The notes beneath the pieces were generated by a model that saw nothing but the letters and a program-made list of their open reading frames with translations, was not told the DNA's origin and did no database searches. This document shows, one piece after another, positions 31,229-39,481 of a stretch of 43,929 nt of DNA (position 1 is the stretch's first letter; the number at the start of each line of letters is the position of its first letter). The position numbers and the translations under genes are program-made. The DNA comes from Martelella mediterranea. GTDB taxonomy: Bacteria; Pseudomonadota; Alphaproteobacteria; Rhizobiales; Rhizobiaceae. The stretch spans positions 1-43,929 of the forward strand of contig NZ_JAINWJ010000025.1 in the NCBI RefSeq assembly GCF_021021415.1. The letters are read 5' to 3'.

Positions 31229-32461
31229 ATGGGCAATGACCAACCCTCCACAACGCCGGACTGGCGCTGGCACGACGAAAACGGCTTCCGGCGCGTCGTC
31301 AACGTCGCCGGCACGATGACGGGGCTCGGCGCTTCGGTAGCGCCCGCCCCGGAGGTTTCGCGCGAGACGGCGGCCGCCACCGAGCGTTTCGTCGACATGC
31401 ATGAATTGCAGGCGCTCGCCAGCAGGACGATTACGGAACTGACCGGCGCCGAGGCGGGCTGTCTGACGGCTTCGGCGGGAGCCGGCATATCGCTTGCGGT
31501 GGCGGCCTGCATCACCGGCCTCGACCCGGCGCGGGTGGAGGCGCTGCCTCTCAACCCCGGCCCGAAGTCGGGGGTCGCGGTGCAGATGGGGCATCTGTGC
31601 GAATACGGGTCCTCGATCACGACCGGGGTCGCGCTCGCCGGCGCGAATGTCCGCGTCGCCGGCACGGCGACGCTGTGCAAGGACTTTCAGCTTTCAGCGG
31701 TTCTCGACGAGAACACCGCGGCCGCGCTTTACGTGGTGTCGCATCACGTGGTGCATTACGGCCAGATCCCGTTCGAGCGCTTTGCGCGGCTTGCCCATGA
31801 AAAGGGCGTGCCGGTGATCGTCGACGCGGCCTCGGAATATGATTTGCGCGGCTTTATCGAGAAGGGCGCGGACCTGGTCATCTATTCCGGGCACAAGTTC
31901 CTCGGCGGCCCGACCTCCGGCATCATCGCCGGTCGGCGCGATCTTGTGCGGGCCTGCTATCTGCAGAATATCGGCATTGGCCGCGGCATGAAGATCGGCA
32001 AGGAAAGCATCATGGGCGCGATCGCCGCCATGCGGGCCTGGATGAAGCGCGACCACGCGGCGATCCGCGCGCGGGAGACAGCGGCGCTCGAACTCTGGCG
32101 CGAGGCGCTCAGCGATCTCCCCGGCATTTCCGCCTATCGCGTCCCCGACCCGACCGGCAATCCACTGGAACGGCTGCAGGTCGACGTCGATCCGGACAAG
32201 GCCGGCGCGGGCGCTCCCGTGATCGCGGCCGCCCTCAGCAGACGCGATCCGGCCATCATCGTGCGCGGCCACGAGGCCGAGCTCGGATACTTCCAGCTCG
32301 ATCCCTGCAATCTTCTGCCGGGCCACGCCGAACTCGTCGCCGCAGCGCTCAGGGACGAAATCTCGCGCGGCGCATGGGAAGAGATCGACCCGGAAGAAGC
32401 GCTCGCCTCCGCACGCAACGGCGGCACGGAAGGCTACCTGCGCTGGCTTGGCAACGGCTGA
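31229..32461 (+). CDS. SelA-like PLP-dependent enzyme (aminotransferase fold; possible ammonia-lyase)
   Basis: 410 residues from ATG at 31229, where GGAG lies nine bases upstream; an in-frame ATG at 31214 lacks a ribosome site. It belongs to the selenocysteine-synthase-like branch of fold-type I PLP enzymes, which includes the D-glucosaminate-6-phosphate ammonia-lyase DgaE. The PLP lysine is Lys223 in YSGHKFLGGPTSG, and Asp in VIVDAASEYD should contact the pyridine nitrogen. No tRNA-binding domain is present, so it is not a true SelA. It faces the IclR gene across a shared operator. As I recall, cog3964 amidohydrolases are often neighbours of this family. A likely role is elimination or deamination of the compound released by the amidohydrolase; the RidA protein would then handle its imine. 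Racemase-like activity is possible. Confidence 0.85.
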   Translation: MGNDQPSTTPDWRWHDENGFRRVVNVAGTMTGLGASVAPAPEVSRETAAATERFVDMHELQALASRTITELTGAEAGCLTASAGAGISLAVAACITGLDPARVEALPLNPGPKSGVAVQMGHLCEYGSSITTGVALAGANVRVAGTATLCKDFQLSAVLDENTAAALYVVSHHVVHYGQIPFERFARLAHEKGVPVIVDAASEYDLRGFIEKGADLVIYSGHKFLGGPTSGIIAGRRDLVRACYLQNIGIGRGMKIGKESIMGAIAAMRAWMKRDHAAIRARETAALELWREALSDLPGISAYRVPDPTGNPLERLQVDVDPDKAGAGAPVIAAALSRRDPAIIVRGHEAELGYFQLDPCNLLPGHAELVAAALRDEISRGAWEEIDPEEALASARNGGTEGYLRWLGNG

Positions 32462-32567
32462 GGCATGCCTTTATCAGCGATCGCTCCAAGGGGCGCGGTA
32501 TTCGGCAAACTATTGCTATCCACAGCGCATACATGATGTTATTCGGCGGCTCACAAAGGTGGTGCCC

Positions 32568-34370
32568 ATGACCCCGAATACCGATACCAACGCCAAATCC
32601 CCGTTTGCCGCGATCCATCCGGCCCTTGCCTCCGCCATCGCGGCGAAAGGCTACAGCGCGCTGACGCCGGTTCAAATGGCGATGACGAATGAAGATCACG
32701 GTGACGCCGATCTCCTGGTCTCGGCGCAGACGGGCTCGGGAAAGACGGTCGCCTTCGGCATCGCCATCGCGTCGACGCTGCTTGGAAACGGCGCGCGGTT
32801 CGATGCCGCCGCCGCGCCGCTCGGTCTGGTCATCGCGCCGACCCGCGAACTTGCCATTCAGGTCCAAAGGGAGCTGGAGTGGCTCTACGCGACCGCTGAG
32901 GTCAGGATCGCCACCTGCGTGGGCGGCATGGACATGCGCAATGAACGCCGCGCGCTCGACCGTGGCGCCCATATCGTCGTCGGCACGCCCGGACGCCTGC
33001 GCGATCACATCATGCGGGGCGCGCTGGACCTCGGCGCCATTCGCGCCGTGGTGCTCGACGAAGCCGACGAGATGCTGGATCTCGGTTTCCGCGACGACCT
33101 GGAATTCATCCTCGGCGCCGCACCGCAGGAGCGCCGCACACTCCTGTTTTCGGCGACCGTGCGGCGCGGCATCGCCGAACTGGCCAGGACCGTCCAGAAA
33201 AACGCGGTGCGCATCGAGACGATGGCGTCCACCGCGCAGCATGCCGACATAGAATACCAGGTGATGCTGGTGCGGCGCGACGAACGCGAACACGCCATTA
33301 TCAACACCCTGCTCGATACCGACAGCGCAAGCGCACTGGTGTTCTGCCACACGCGCGAAGCCGTCCGCCATCTGACGGCGCGGCTGGCAAATCGTGGCTT
33401 CGCGGTGGTTTCGCTTTCGGGTGAGATGGCGCAATCGGAGCGGTCGAATGCGTTGCAATCGATGCGCGACGGGCGCGCGCGTGTCTGCGTCGCGACCGAT
33501 GTCGCGGCGCGCGGCATCGACCTTCCGAATCTCGACCTCGTGGTCCACGCCGACGTGCCGAGCAATCCGGAGACGCTGCTGCATCGCTCCGGCCGGACCG
33601 GCCGCGCCGGCCGAAAGGGCATCTGCGTGCTGATCGTTCCGGAAAACAGGCGTGGCGCGGTTCGGCGCGTGCTTGCATTGGCGAAGCTGACGGCGACCAC
33701 CCGCGCGGCCCCCGGCATCGCCGATATCGAGGCGCGCTACCGCCGACGGATCATCGATGCGGCCGCCTCTGCCGCGCCCCCCAACGGAGCGGAGGTGGAA
33801 TTCGTGGCCGAATTGCTGGACCGGGTGGGGCCCGAGCGCATCGCGGCGGCATTCCTGCGCCAGCAACTGGCCGCAAACCCCGTTCCCGAGGAGCTCGTGC
33901 CGCTGCCCGTCGAAACGCTCGAGAGCAAGACGCCGGGTCGCGACCGTCGGTCCGCAGACAAACAAGCGTCGGTTCGCGAGGCGCGCGGCCCGGACCTGCA
34001 GGACGGCGTATGGTTCACCATCTCGCTCGGGCGCAAGCAGCGCGCCGATCCGAAATTCCTGCTGCCGATGATCTGCAACGCCGGCGTCGTGACCAAGCGC
34101 GATGTCGGCAAGATCAAAATCGACGACACCGAAACCCGTTTCGAAATCTCCGCCGACAAGGCCGCCGGTTATGCGAAACAGATCAGGCAGCCAGGCAGTC
34201 TCGAAAGAGGGATCATGATCGCGCCGGCTGGCGAGATGCGCGAAAAGCCGAGACAGGCGAAACAGAAATTCAAGCAGGACGGCAAGCCGCCCCGCAAACA
34301 TCCGGCCCCATCGGTCGACCGCGGCAAAACCGCGAAACACAAGGGCCGCAAACCGAAGCGCCCTGCCTGA
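32568..34370 (+). CDS. DEAD-box ATP-dependent RNA helicase with DbpA-type RNA-binding domain
   Basis: 600 residues from ATG at 32568, with AAAGGTGG five bases upstream; the frame is open for 40 more codons but without a comparable site. Motifs: Q motif (GYSALTPVQ), Walker A AQTGSGKT (53-60), TPGR, DEAD (164-167), SAT (LFSATV) and, in domain 2, the RGID/HRSGRTGRAGR block. After about residue 440 a DbpA-type RNA-binding domain follows (GVWFTISLGRKQRADPKFL, GVVTKRDVGKIKI). The last 60 residues are rich in Lys and Arg and probably disordered. It should unwind RNA in ribosome assembly or cold adaptation, like CsdA/DeaD. It stands alone, 106 bp after the SelA-like gene. Whether it is closer to CsdA or DbpA is not settled by eye. 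Confidence 0.92.
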   Translation: MTPNTDTNAKSPFAAIHPALASAIAAKGYSALTPVQMAMTNEDHGDADLLVSAQTGSGKTVAFGIAIASTLLGNGARFDAAAAPLGLVIAPTRELAIQVQRELEWLYATAEVRIATCVGGMDMRNERRALDRGAHIVVGTPGRLRDHIMRGALDLGAIRAVVLDEADEMLDLGFRDDLEFILGAAPQERRTLLFSATVRRGIAELARTVQKNAVRIETMASTAQHADIEYQVMLVRRDEREHAIINTLLDTDSASALVFCHTREAVRHLTARLANRGFAVVSLSGEMAQSERSNALQSMRDGRARVCVATDVAARGIDLPNLDLVVHADVPSNPETLLHRSGRTGRAGRKGICVLIVPENRRGAVRRVLALAKLTATTRAAPGIADIEARYRRRIIDAAASAAPPNGAEVEFVAELLDRVGPERIAAAFLRQQLAANPVPEELVPLPVETLESKTPGRDRRSADKQASVREARGPDLQDGVWFTISLGRKQRADPKFLLPMICNAGVVTKRDVGKIKIDDTETRFEISADKAAGYAKQIRQPGSLERGIMIAPAGEMREKPRQAKQKFKQDGKPPRKHPAPSVDRGKTAKHKGRKPKRPA

Positions 34371-34779
34371 TCGAAGCGTTTCGGCCCAGCCCCGCCTTGA
34401 TGGCCGCGTTCGCGAACCACGCGCGACCGACCCAACGTCCGGCTTGGAAGCGTGACGCTGCCTTAAAAAGGCCGGCTAAGCCTGAGGGACATGGTCCATG
34501 GTGAAGGGCAGCGTGAGGTCTTGATGGGATACGAACCGGCGACCCGGTTGTCATGATATCGCTCAACTTTGAACTCCTGGAAACCGAACACATACGAGAA
34601 GCGGGGGGACGTACATTCGTACCGGCCGGCACCCGACGCTAGCTGCCAGCATCCCCGTGCGGCAAGATTGGAATGCCGAGGACGGGCCCAATCTGGTTTG
34701 ATGGCTGTTTCAGCTTTGCATTCAATCCGCCGTTTCCATACCTATAGCGTCAAATCGTGAAATATGGAGATCGCAACAA
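34371..34779. other. Intergenic stretch, no gene recognised
   Basis: About 400 bp between the helicase and the hydrolase. Short open frames exist but show no family motif and no strong ribosome site. A TTGCAT (34716-34721) and TATAGC (34743-34748) are possible promoter halves for the hydrolase, but the spacing of 21 bases is too long. Otherwise I see nothing. Confidence 0.4.
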
Positions 34780-35781
34780 TTGAGACGGCGCGCGGTACTG
34801 ACAACCGTTGTGGTTATGGTGGTCGCCGCGGGATTTCTCCTCTGGCGGCTGACTGATCATGACCTCGACCGGCGCAACAGCGAGCGCTTCGATTTCGTGT
34901 CCGCGGGCGAAACCGTGTCGGGGACGCTCTGGCTTCCCGACGGGGCGCCGAAGGCGGCGGTCTTGCTCGTCCATGGTGACGGCGCTCAGGATCGCACCTC
35001 GGCGGGCGGATATGCGCCGCTGATCAACACAATGCTCGATCAGGGCATCGCCGTAGCGTCGTGGGACAAGCCTGGCGTTGGCGCGTCTCAGGGAAACTGG
35101 CTGCGCCAGACCATGGAAGACCGCGCGGACGAAACGCGCGGTGCGCTCGAACGCCTGGCCCGGCGTTTCGATGGCCTTGCGCGCGGTGCTGTCGGCTTTT
35201 CGCAGGCCGGCTGGGTGCTGCCGCAGCTTTCATCGGACGATGCGGATTTCATTGTGCTGATCGGCGCAGCCGTGTCCTGGCAGGATCAGGGGGACTACTA
35301 TACGCGTACAAGGCTTTTGCGCGAGGGGCTTGATCCACAGGCAATCGATCGGGCGATTGCGGAACAAAGCCTTAAAGACGAGCGCATCTTCGGGCCGGAA
35401 GCGGCCGGCCCGCCCGCCGGGATGAGTGCCGACCGCTGGCAGTTCATCAGGATCAACCGAGACGCCGATGCGCGCGATGCGCTGGCCCGGCTCGATCTGC
35501 CTTTGCTCGCGATCTGGGGCGCGGACGACCTGAATGTCGATCCCGCCCGCAATGCGGCGATCTTTCGCGCGCTGTTGGCCGGGCGGGACAAGGAGACCGA
35601 AATCATCATCTGGCCTAAGGCCACGCACGGCCTTCTGAAAGCCTCCGCCTACAACTGGCAACTGACCGAAGAATGGCCATGGTTTGCAACGGCCCGGTTT
35701 TTCCTCGAAGGCCGGCATGCCTTTGCGCCCGGCGCGCTCGATACGGTAACCGAATGGATCCTCGCCAGAGACCAAGACTGA
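34780..35781 (+). CDS. Alpha/beta hydrolase with N-terminal membrane anchor or signal
   Basis: 333 residues if read from TTG at 34780, with GGAG about ten bases upstream. This start gives a basic end (RRRAVL) and a hydrophobic helix to about residue 22, so the enzyme is probably exported or membrane-anchored; an ATG at residue 13 would lose the basic end. The hydrolase fold is clear: oxyanion strand LLVHGDG (62-68), nucleophile Ser141 in GFSQAG, acid Asp249 or Asp250 in IWGADD and His283 in KATHG. WDKPGVGASQG is typical of esterase/peptidase-like members. The substrate is unknown. It is monocistronic and converges on the ABC exporter gene; a long hairpin lies between them. Confidence 0.85.
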   Translation: MRRRAVLTTVVVMVVAAGFLLWRLTDHDLDRRNSERFDFVSAGETVSGTLWLPDGAPKAAVLLVHGDGAQDRTSAGGYAPLINTMLDQGIAVASWDKPGVGASQGNWLRQTMEDRADETRGALERLARRFDGLARGAVGFSQAGWVLPQLSSDDADFIVLIGAAVSWQDQGDYYTRTRLLREGLDPQAIDRAIAEQSLKDERIFGPEAAGPPAGMSADRWQFIRINRDADARDALARLDLPLLAIWGADDLNVDPARNAAIFRALLAGRDKETEIIIWPKATHGLLKASAYNWQLTEEWPWFATARFFLEGRHAFAPGALDTVTEWILARDQD

Positions 35782-35785
35782 CCAG

Positions 35786-35840
35786 CGTCCGATCGGCCAC
35801 GCCAGCCACGGATTTCGCCGGTGCGGGCCGAGGTCGGACG
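35786..35840. terminator. Long two-part hairpin between convergent genes
   Basis: CGTCCGA (35786-35792) pairs with TCGGACG (35834-35840), and TCGGCC (35793-35798) pairs with GGCCGA (35826-35831), separated by a 2-nt bulge. The loop is about 27 bases. It sits in the 77-bp gap between the hydrolase and the leftward ABC exporter gene. GTTCTTT follows on the plus side. It may serve both directions; the large loop lowers confidence. Confidence 0.45.
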
Positions 35841-35858
35841 GTTCTTTGCCCTCGCCGA

Positions 35859-37640
35859 TCATGCGCCCCGCGTCAGGCCGGCATAAACGCCGTCGAGCGC
35901 CATCAGCCGGTCATGACTGCCCTGTTCGACGATGCGGCCCGCCTGCATGACCACGATCAGATCGGCATGGCGGATGGTCGACAGCCGGTGCGCGATGGTG
36001 ATCGTCGTGCGCCCCTTCGACATCCGCTCGAGCGCCTGCGACATCGCGCGTTCGGTGCGGGTATCGAGCGCGCTGGTCGCCTCGTCCAGAAGCAACACCC
36101 GGGGGTCGCGCAGAATGGTGCGCGCCAGCGCCAGACGCTGCTTCTCGCCGCCGGAAAAACGGTAGCCATCATCGCCGACCAGCGTGTCATAACCCTCTGG
36201 CAGGGATGCGACATGGTCGTGGATCTGGGCGATCCTTGCGGCCGCGACCAGTTCGTCGTCGCTCGCCTCCGGCTTGGCAAAGCGCAGGTTCTCGGCCACC
36301 GATGCATGCAGCAGATAGGGATCCTGCGAGACGACGCCCAGCATGTCCGACAACGACTGAAAGCTGAGGTCGCGCAGATCAACGCCGTCGAACCGGATTG
36401 CGCCGCTGTCGACATCATAAAGCCGCGCCAGCAGGTATCCGAGCGTGGTCTTGCCCGAACCCGTGGGGCCGACAATCGCCACATGGCTGCCGGCCGGAAT
36501 GGTCAGGCTGATATCATGCAGGGCGGGACGCCCCTCCTCGCGATAGGCGAAGCTGACGTGATCGAGCGCGACATCGCCTCGCATCGCGGCCCGCGGGATC
36601 GTCACGGGATCGGCCCGTTCGGTGATTTCCACGGGCTTGTCCAGATATTCGAAGATCCGCGCGAACAAAGCGCGCGTCTTGCGCGTGTCGCGACCGATTT
36701 CCAGCAATTGCTCGAACGGCCACAACAGCTGTTCCTGCAGCGCGATCATCGCCACCAGCGTGCCGATGCTGGCAGGATTGCCGGTCTGCATCAGAAGGCC
36801 GCCCGCCAGCAACGTCATCGCCGGCAGGATCGCCAGCGCCAGGCCGATCAGCGACCATTGCCATTCGCCGGCGGTGCGCGACTGCACTTCCAGCTTTGCC
36901 AGATCGCCGGAAATCCGCGCGAAACGCTGCGTCAGATGGGTGCCTCTTCCCATGGTGCGCGCAAGGATAATGCCCGAGGCCGAAAGCGTCTCCTGAACGG
37001 CGACGGACATGTCGGCGGCGCGCGCCTGCTGCTGATAGGTCAGCGCCTCGCGCATCCGCGCCACGCGGCTGCTGATCAGCACCGTTCCCGGCACGATGAA
37101 AAGCACGAACAGCGCCAGACGCCAGTCAAGGATCAAAATGGCGATTGCCGCCATGATCACGGCGCTCAGTGAGCGTCCCAGCTCATTGGCGGTATCGGTG
37201 ACCAGCGATTGCAGCCCGTCGATGTCGCTGGCGATCCGTGACTGAACCTCGCCAACGCGGGTGCCAGTGAAAAAACGCAGCGACAGGCTCTGGAGATGGG
37301 CGTAGAGCCGCACCCTAAGATCATGCAGGACCGTCTGTCCGATGCGCGAAGCGAGAATAACCTGACCGGCGCCGATGACAGCCGACAACAGCGCGACAAG
37401 CACCATGCCCGCGACGAGCCAGAGCAGCAGGTCGATATCATTTTGCGGCAGGGCCTGATCGATGATCGCGCGCAACAGGAATGGACCCGCCAGACCGGTC
37501 GCGGAAGCAACCACCATCAGCAGCATGACCATGGCGATCCGCTTTCGATAAGGCGCGAACAGGACCAGCACGCGCCGCATGGACACATGCCTGGCGGCGA
37601 TGCCGTCATAGGCGTCGGGGTCGTGGAGATGATCTGACAT
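35859..37640 (-). CDS. ABC exporter, fused permease-ATPase (MsbA-like)
   Basis: 593 residues, a standard half-transporter that works as a homodimer. The first 320 residues are a six-helix transmembrane domain (ABC_membrane), with FLLRAIIDQALP and FFTGTRVGEVQSRIASDID. The ATPase part has Walker A GPTGSGKTTLG, the Q-loop VVSQDPYLLHASVAENLRFA, signature RFSGGEKQRLALARTI and Walker B VLLLDEATSALD followed by the H-loop AHRLST. Relatives export lipids, drugs or peptides from the inner membrane. It begins 20 bp after the histidine kinase gene, in the same direction, so it is probably co-transcribed with and controlled by the two-component pair. Substrate unknown. Confidence 0.93.
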   Translation of the reverse strand: MSDHLHDPDAYDGIAARHVSMRRVLVLFAPYRKRIAMVMLLMVVASATGLAGPFLLRAIIDQALPQNDIDLLLWLVAGMVLVALLSAVIGAGQVILASRIGQTVLHDLRVRLYAHLQSLSLRFFTGTRVGEVQSRIASDIDGLQSLVTDTANELGRSLSAVIMAAIAILILDWRLALFVLFIVPGTVLISSRVARMREALTYQQQARAADMSVAVQETLSASGIILARTMGRGTHLTQRFARISGDLAKLEVQSRTAGEWQWSLIGLALAILPAMTLLAGGLLMQTGNPASIGTLVAMIALQEQLLWPFEQLLEIGRDTRKTRALFARIFEYLDKPVEITERADPVTIPRAAMRGDVALDHVSFAYREEGRPALHDISLTIPAGSHVAIVGPTGSGKTTLGYLLARLYDVDSGAIRFDGVDLRDLSFQSLSDMLGVVSQDPYLLHASVAENLRFAKPEASDDELVAAARIAQIHDHVASLPEGYDTLVGDDGYRFSGGEKQRLALARTILRDPRVLLLDEATSALDTRTERAMSQALERMSKGRTTITIAHRLSTIRHADLIVVMQAGRIVEQGSHDRLMALDGVYAGLTRGA

Positions 37641-37660
37641 CGGTAATCTCGCTGAAAAGG

Positions 37661-38716
37661 CTAATCCCGGCGCGGCAGCCGGATTTCGACGGCAAGGCCG
37701 GCGTTTTGGGAAGGAAGGATCAGCGCGTCGCCGCCATGCGCCTTGGCGATCGCCTTGACGATCGGCAGGCCGAGACCCGAACCGCCCCTTGCCCGGCCGC
37801 GCGACTCGTCCGCCCGCCAGAACCGCTCGAAGGCGCGCGCCCGGTTTTCGGCGGAAAGGCCGGGGCCGGTATCGGTGCAGCGGAAGAAGACATGCTCTGC
37901 GGAAACGCCCGTCTCCACGAGCACGCTGCTTCCCGGTGCATAACGGCAGCAGTTGTCGAGAAGCGCTACGAAGGCCTGTCGCAACCTTGCGCGATCGGCG
38001 TTCGTCCCAGCGCTACCCAGATGCCGGGTCGCGGCGATCCCCGCCCTTGCAAGCGCCTCCTCGAGCGAATTCATCGCCGCCTCGGCCTCCTCCGCGAGGT
38101 CGAGGCGTGCGACCTGCAGATCGAGCTGGCCGGCATTGCCCAGCGCCAGCGTGCGCAATTCCTCCACGATGGCCGACAGGTCGTCCACATGTTCGATCAG
38201 CCGGGAATAAAGTTTCGGGCTGGGAGTGAAAGCGCCGTCCGAAAGGCCCTGCAACCGCCCGCGCAGAATGGTGAGCGGGGTCCTGAGCTCATGCGCAATC
38301 GCCGAGTTGGAATATTGGAGCTCGGTCTCGGCGCGTTGCAGCCGTTCCGCCATCTGGTTGAAATCGTCGACAAGGTCGCCGGCCTCGCCGAAATTGCCGC
38401 TGCGCAACGAGGCGCGCGCCGAAAAATCGCCCTCCGCGACCCTGCGCGCGGCTTCCGCAACCGATTTCAGTGGTTCCACGATCCGTCGCGCCAGGATCCA
38501 GCCGAGCAATGAGGCGGTGGATATGCCGATCCCCAGAAGCAGGCCCAATGTGACGATATCGCCGGTGCGCAGAAAGTCATCGTCAGTGAATTCGGGATAG
38601 AGCCATTCATAGATGAAGAAGAAATACGCAATCAGGCCGAAATAGACGACGGCGAAGGCAAGCAGGGTCAGTGCGATCATCGCACGGACGATCCGGGAAT
38701 TCAGGTTTCTAGCCAT
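37661..38716 (-). CDS. Sensor histidine kinase
   Basis: 351 residues from ATG at 38716, overlapping the end of the response-regulator gene by 8 bp. The frame is open further upstream, but that part lies over the regulator gene and looks like a shadow. Membrane helices are at about 12-34 and 55-77, separated by only about 20 periplasmic residues that are strongly acidic (EWLYPEFTDDDFLRTGD). A HAMP domain, the phosphorylated His142 (AHELRTPL), the N box DNCCRYAP, and the ATP boxes DTGPGLS and GSGLGLPIV follow, as in BaeS/CpxA-like kinases. The tiny acidic loop suggests sensing of membrane state, cationic compounds or metal ions rather than binding a large ligand. It partners with the 38709-39410 regulator. 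Confidence 0.92.
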   Translation of the reverse strand: MARNLNSRIVRAMIALTLLAFAVVYFGLIAYFFFIYEWLYPEFTDDDFLRTGDIVTLGLLLGIGISTASLLGWILARRIVEPLKSVAEAARRVAEGDFSARASLRSGNFGEAGDLVDDFNQMAERLQRAETELQYSNSAIAHELRTPLTILRGRLQGLSDGAFTPSPKLYSRLIEHVDDLSAIVEELRTLALGNAGQLDLQVARLDLAEEAEAAMNSLEEALARAGIAATRHLGSAGTNADRARLRQAFVALLDNCCRYAPGSSVLVETGVSAEHVFFRCTDTGPGLSAENRARAFERFWRADESRGRARGGSGLGLPIVKAIAKAHGGDALILPSQNAGLAVEIRLPRRD

Positions 38717-39410
38717 CGATGCTGTCCAGCCGGTAGCCGACGCCGCGCACGGCAGTGAGCAAGCCGTCCGCTCCGGCGGCGGAAAGCTTGCGGCGCAGAT
38801 TGCTGACATGGCTATCCACCGTGCGGTCGAGCGCTTCGCTCTCCGGCATGCAGGCATCGACCAGTTCCGCGCGCTCGAATGCCCGGCCGGAGCTTGCGGC
38901 CATATGGGCGAGAATGCGGAACTCGGTCCGGGTCAGGTCGAGCGCCACCGATCCGGCGGGCGTTTCGACCGCTGCGCGATAGGCCTGCGGATCGACGGTC
39001 AGCGGGCCGACGCGCAGCACCTCGGCGGCCCCGCGGCCCATGGTCCGGCGCAAAACGGCCTTGGCGCGGGCCACGATCTCGAGCGGGTTGAACGGTTTAA
39101 CGACATAGTCGTCAGCGCCGATGCGCAGCGCTTGCAGCTTGTCGAGATCCTCCGCAAGTGCTGTGACCATGATCACCGGCGTGTCGCCGCGTCGCCTGAT
39201 CGCCGCCAGCACCTCGTAGCCGTCCTGTCCGGGAAGCTTGATGTCGAGCACCACCAGATCGGGGCGCAAGCGCAGATGATGGGCAAGCCCGACGGTCCCG
39301 TCGCCCGCGGTGATGACCCGGAAGCCCTCGCGCGCCATGTACGTGCCGATGATTTCCGCAATCTCGGGTTCGTCTTCGATAATCAGGATCAGAGCATTGT
39401 TCATGGCCAT
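38709..39410 (-). CDS. OmpR-family response regulator
   Basis: 233 residues from ATG at 39410; a second in-frame ATG at 39404 has slightly better spacing from GAAG and is equally possible. The frame is open to 39485 but that part contains the hairpin. The receiver domain has IEDEPE, phospho-acceptor Asp56 (VVLDIKLPG) and Lys105 (YVVKPFNP). The DNA-binding winged helix (about 135-230) has DLTRTEFRILAHMA and DSHVSNLRRKLSAAG, ending GVGYRL. It should bind DNA after phosphorylation by the kinase encoded next. By position it is likely to control the RND pump upstream and the ABC exporter downstream, as BaeR-like proteins do. Confidence 0.93.
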   Translation of the reverse strand: MAMNNALILIIEDEPEIAEIIGTYMAREGFRVITAGDGTVGLAHHLRLRPDLVVLDIKLPGQDGYEVLAAIRRRGDTPVIMVTALAEDLDKLQALRIGADDYVVKPFNPLEIVARAKAVLRRTMGRGAAEVLRVGPLTVDPQAYRAAVETPAGSVALDLTRTEFRILAHMAASSGRAFERAELVDACMPESEALDRTVDSHVSNLRRKLSAAGADGLLTAVRGVGYRLDSIDG

Positions 39411-39438
39411 GTCTTCGATCTTTGAAACGCGGTCCGGA

Positions 39439-39475
39439 GCGTTCCCCGTCCATCCTTTCGAATGACGGGGAACGC
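39439..39475 (-). terminator. Perfect 12-bp hairpin between RND pump and response-regulator genes
   Basis: GCGTTCCCCGTC (39439-39450) pairs perfectly with GACGGGGAACGC (39464-39475), loop 13 bases. It starts seven bases after the RND stop codon and ends about 28 bases before the regulator start. No T-run follows on the minus strand, so it may act as a partial terminator or an mRNA-processing or stabilising element between two co-directional units. Confidence 0.6.
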
Positions 39476-39481
39476 CCGAAC

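Noticed and set aside
32349-34340. Long minus-strand open frame (663 codons) over the DEAD-box helicase gene
   Set aside because: It is the opposite-strand shadow of a GC-rich gene; it has His/Arg/Asp-rich composition and no family motif, while the plus strand has all helicase motifs.
38717-38857. N-terminal extension of the histidine kinase
   Set aside because: It overlaps the response-regulator coding sequence and does not look like protein; the ATG at 38716 begins a clear membrane helix.
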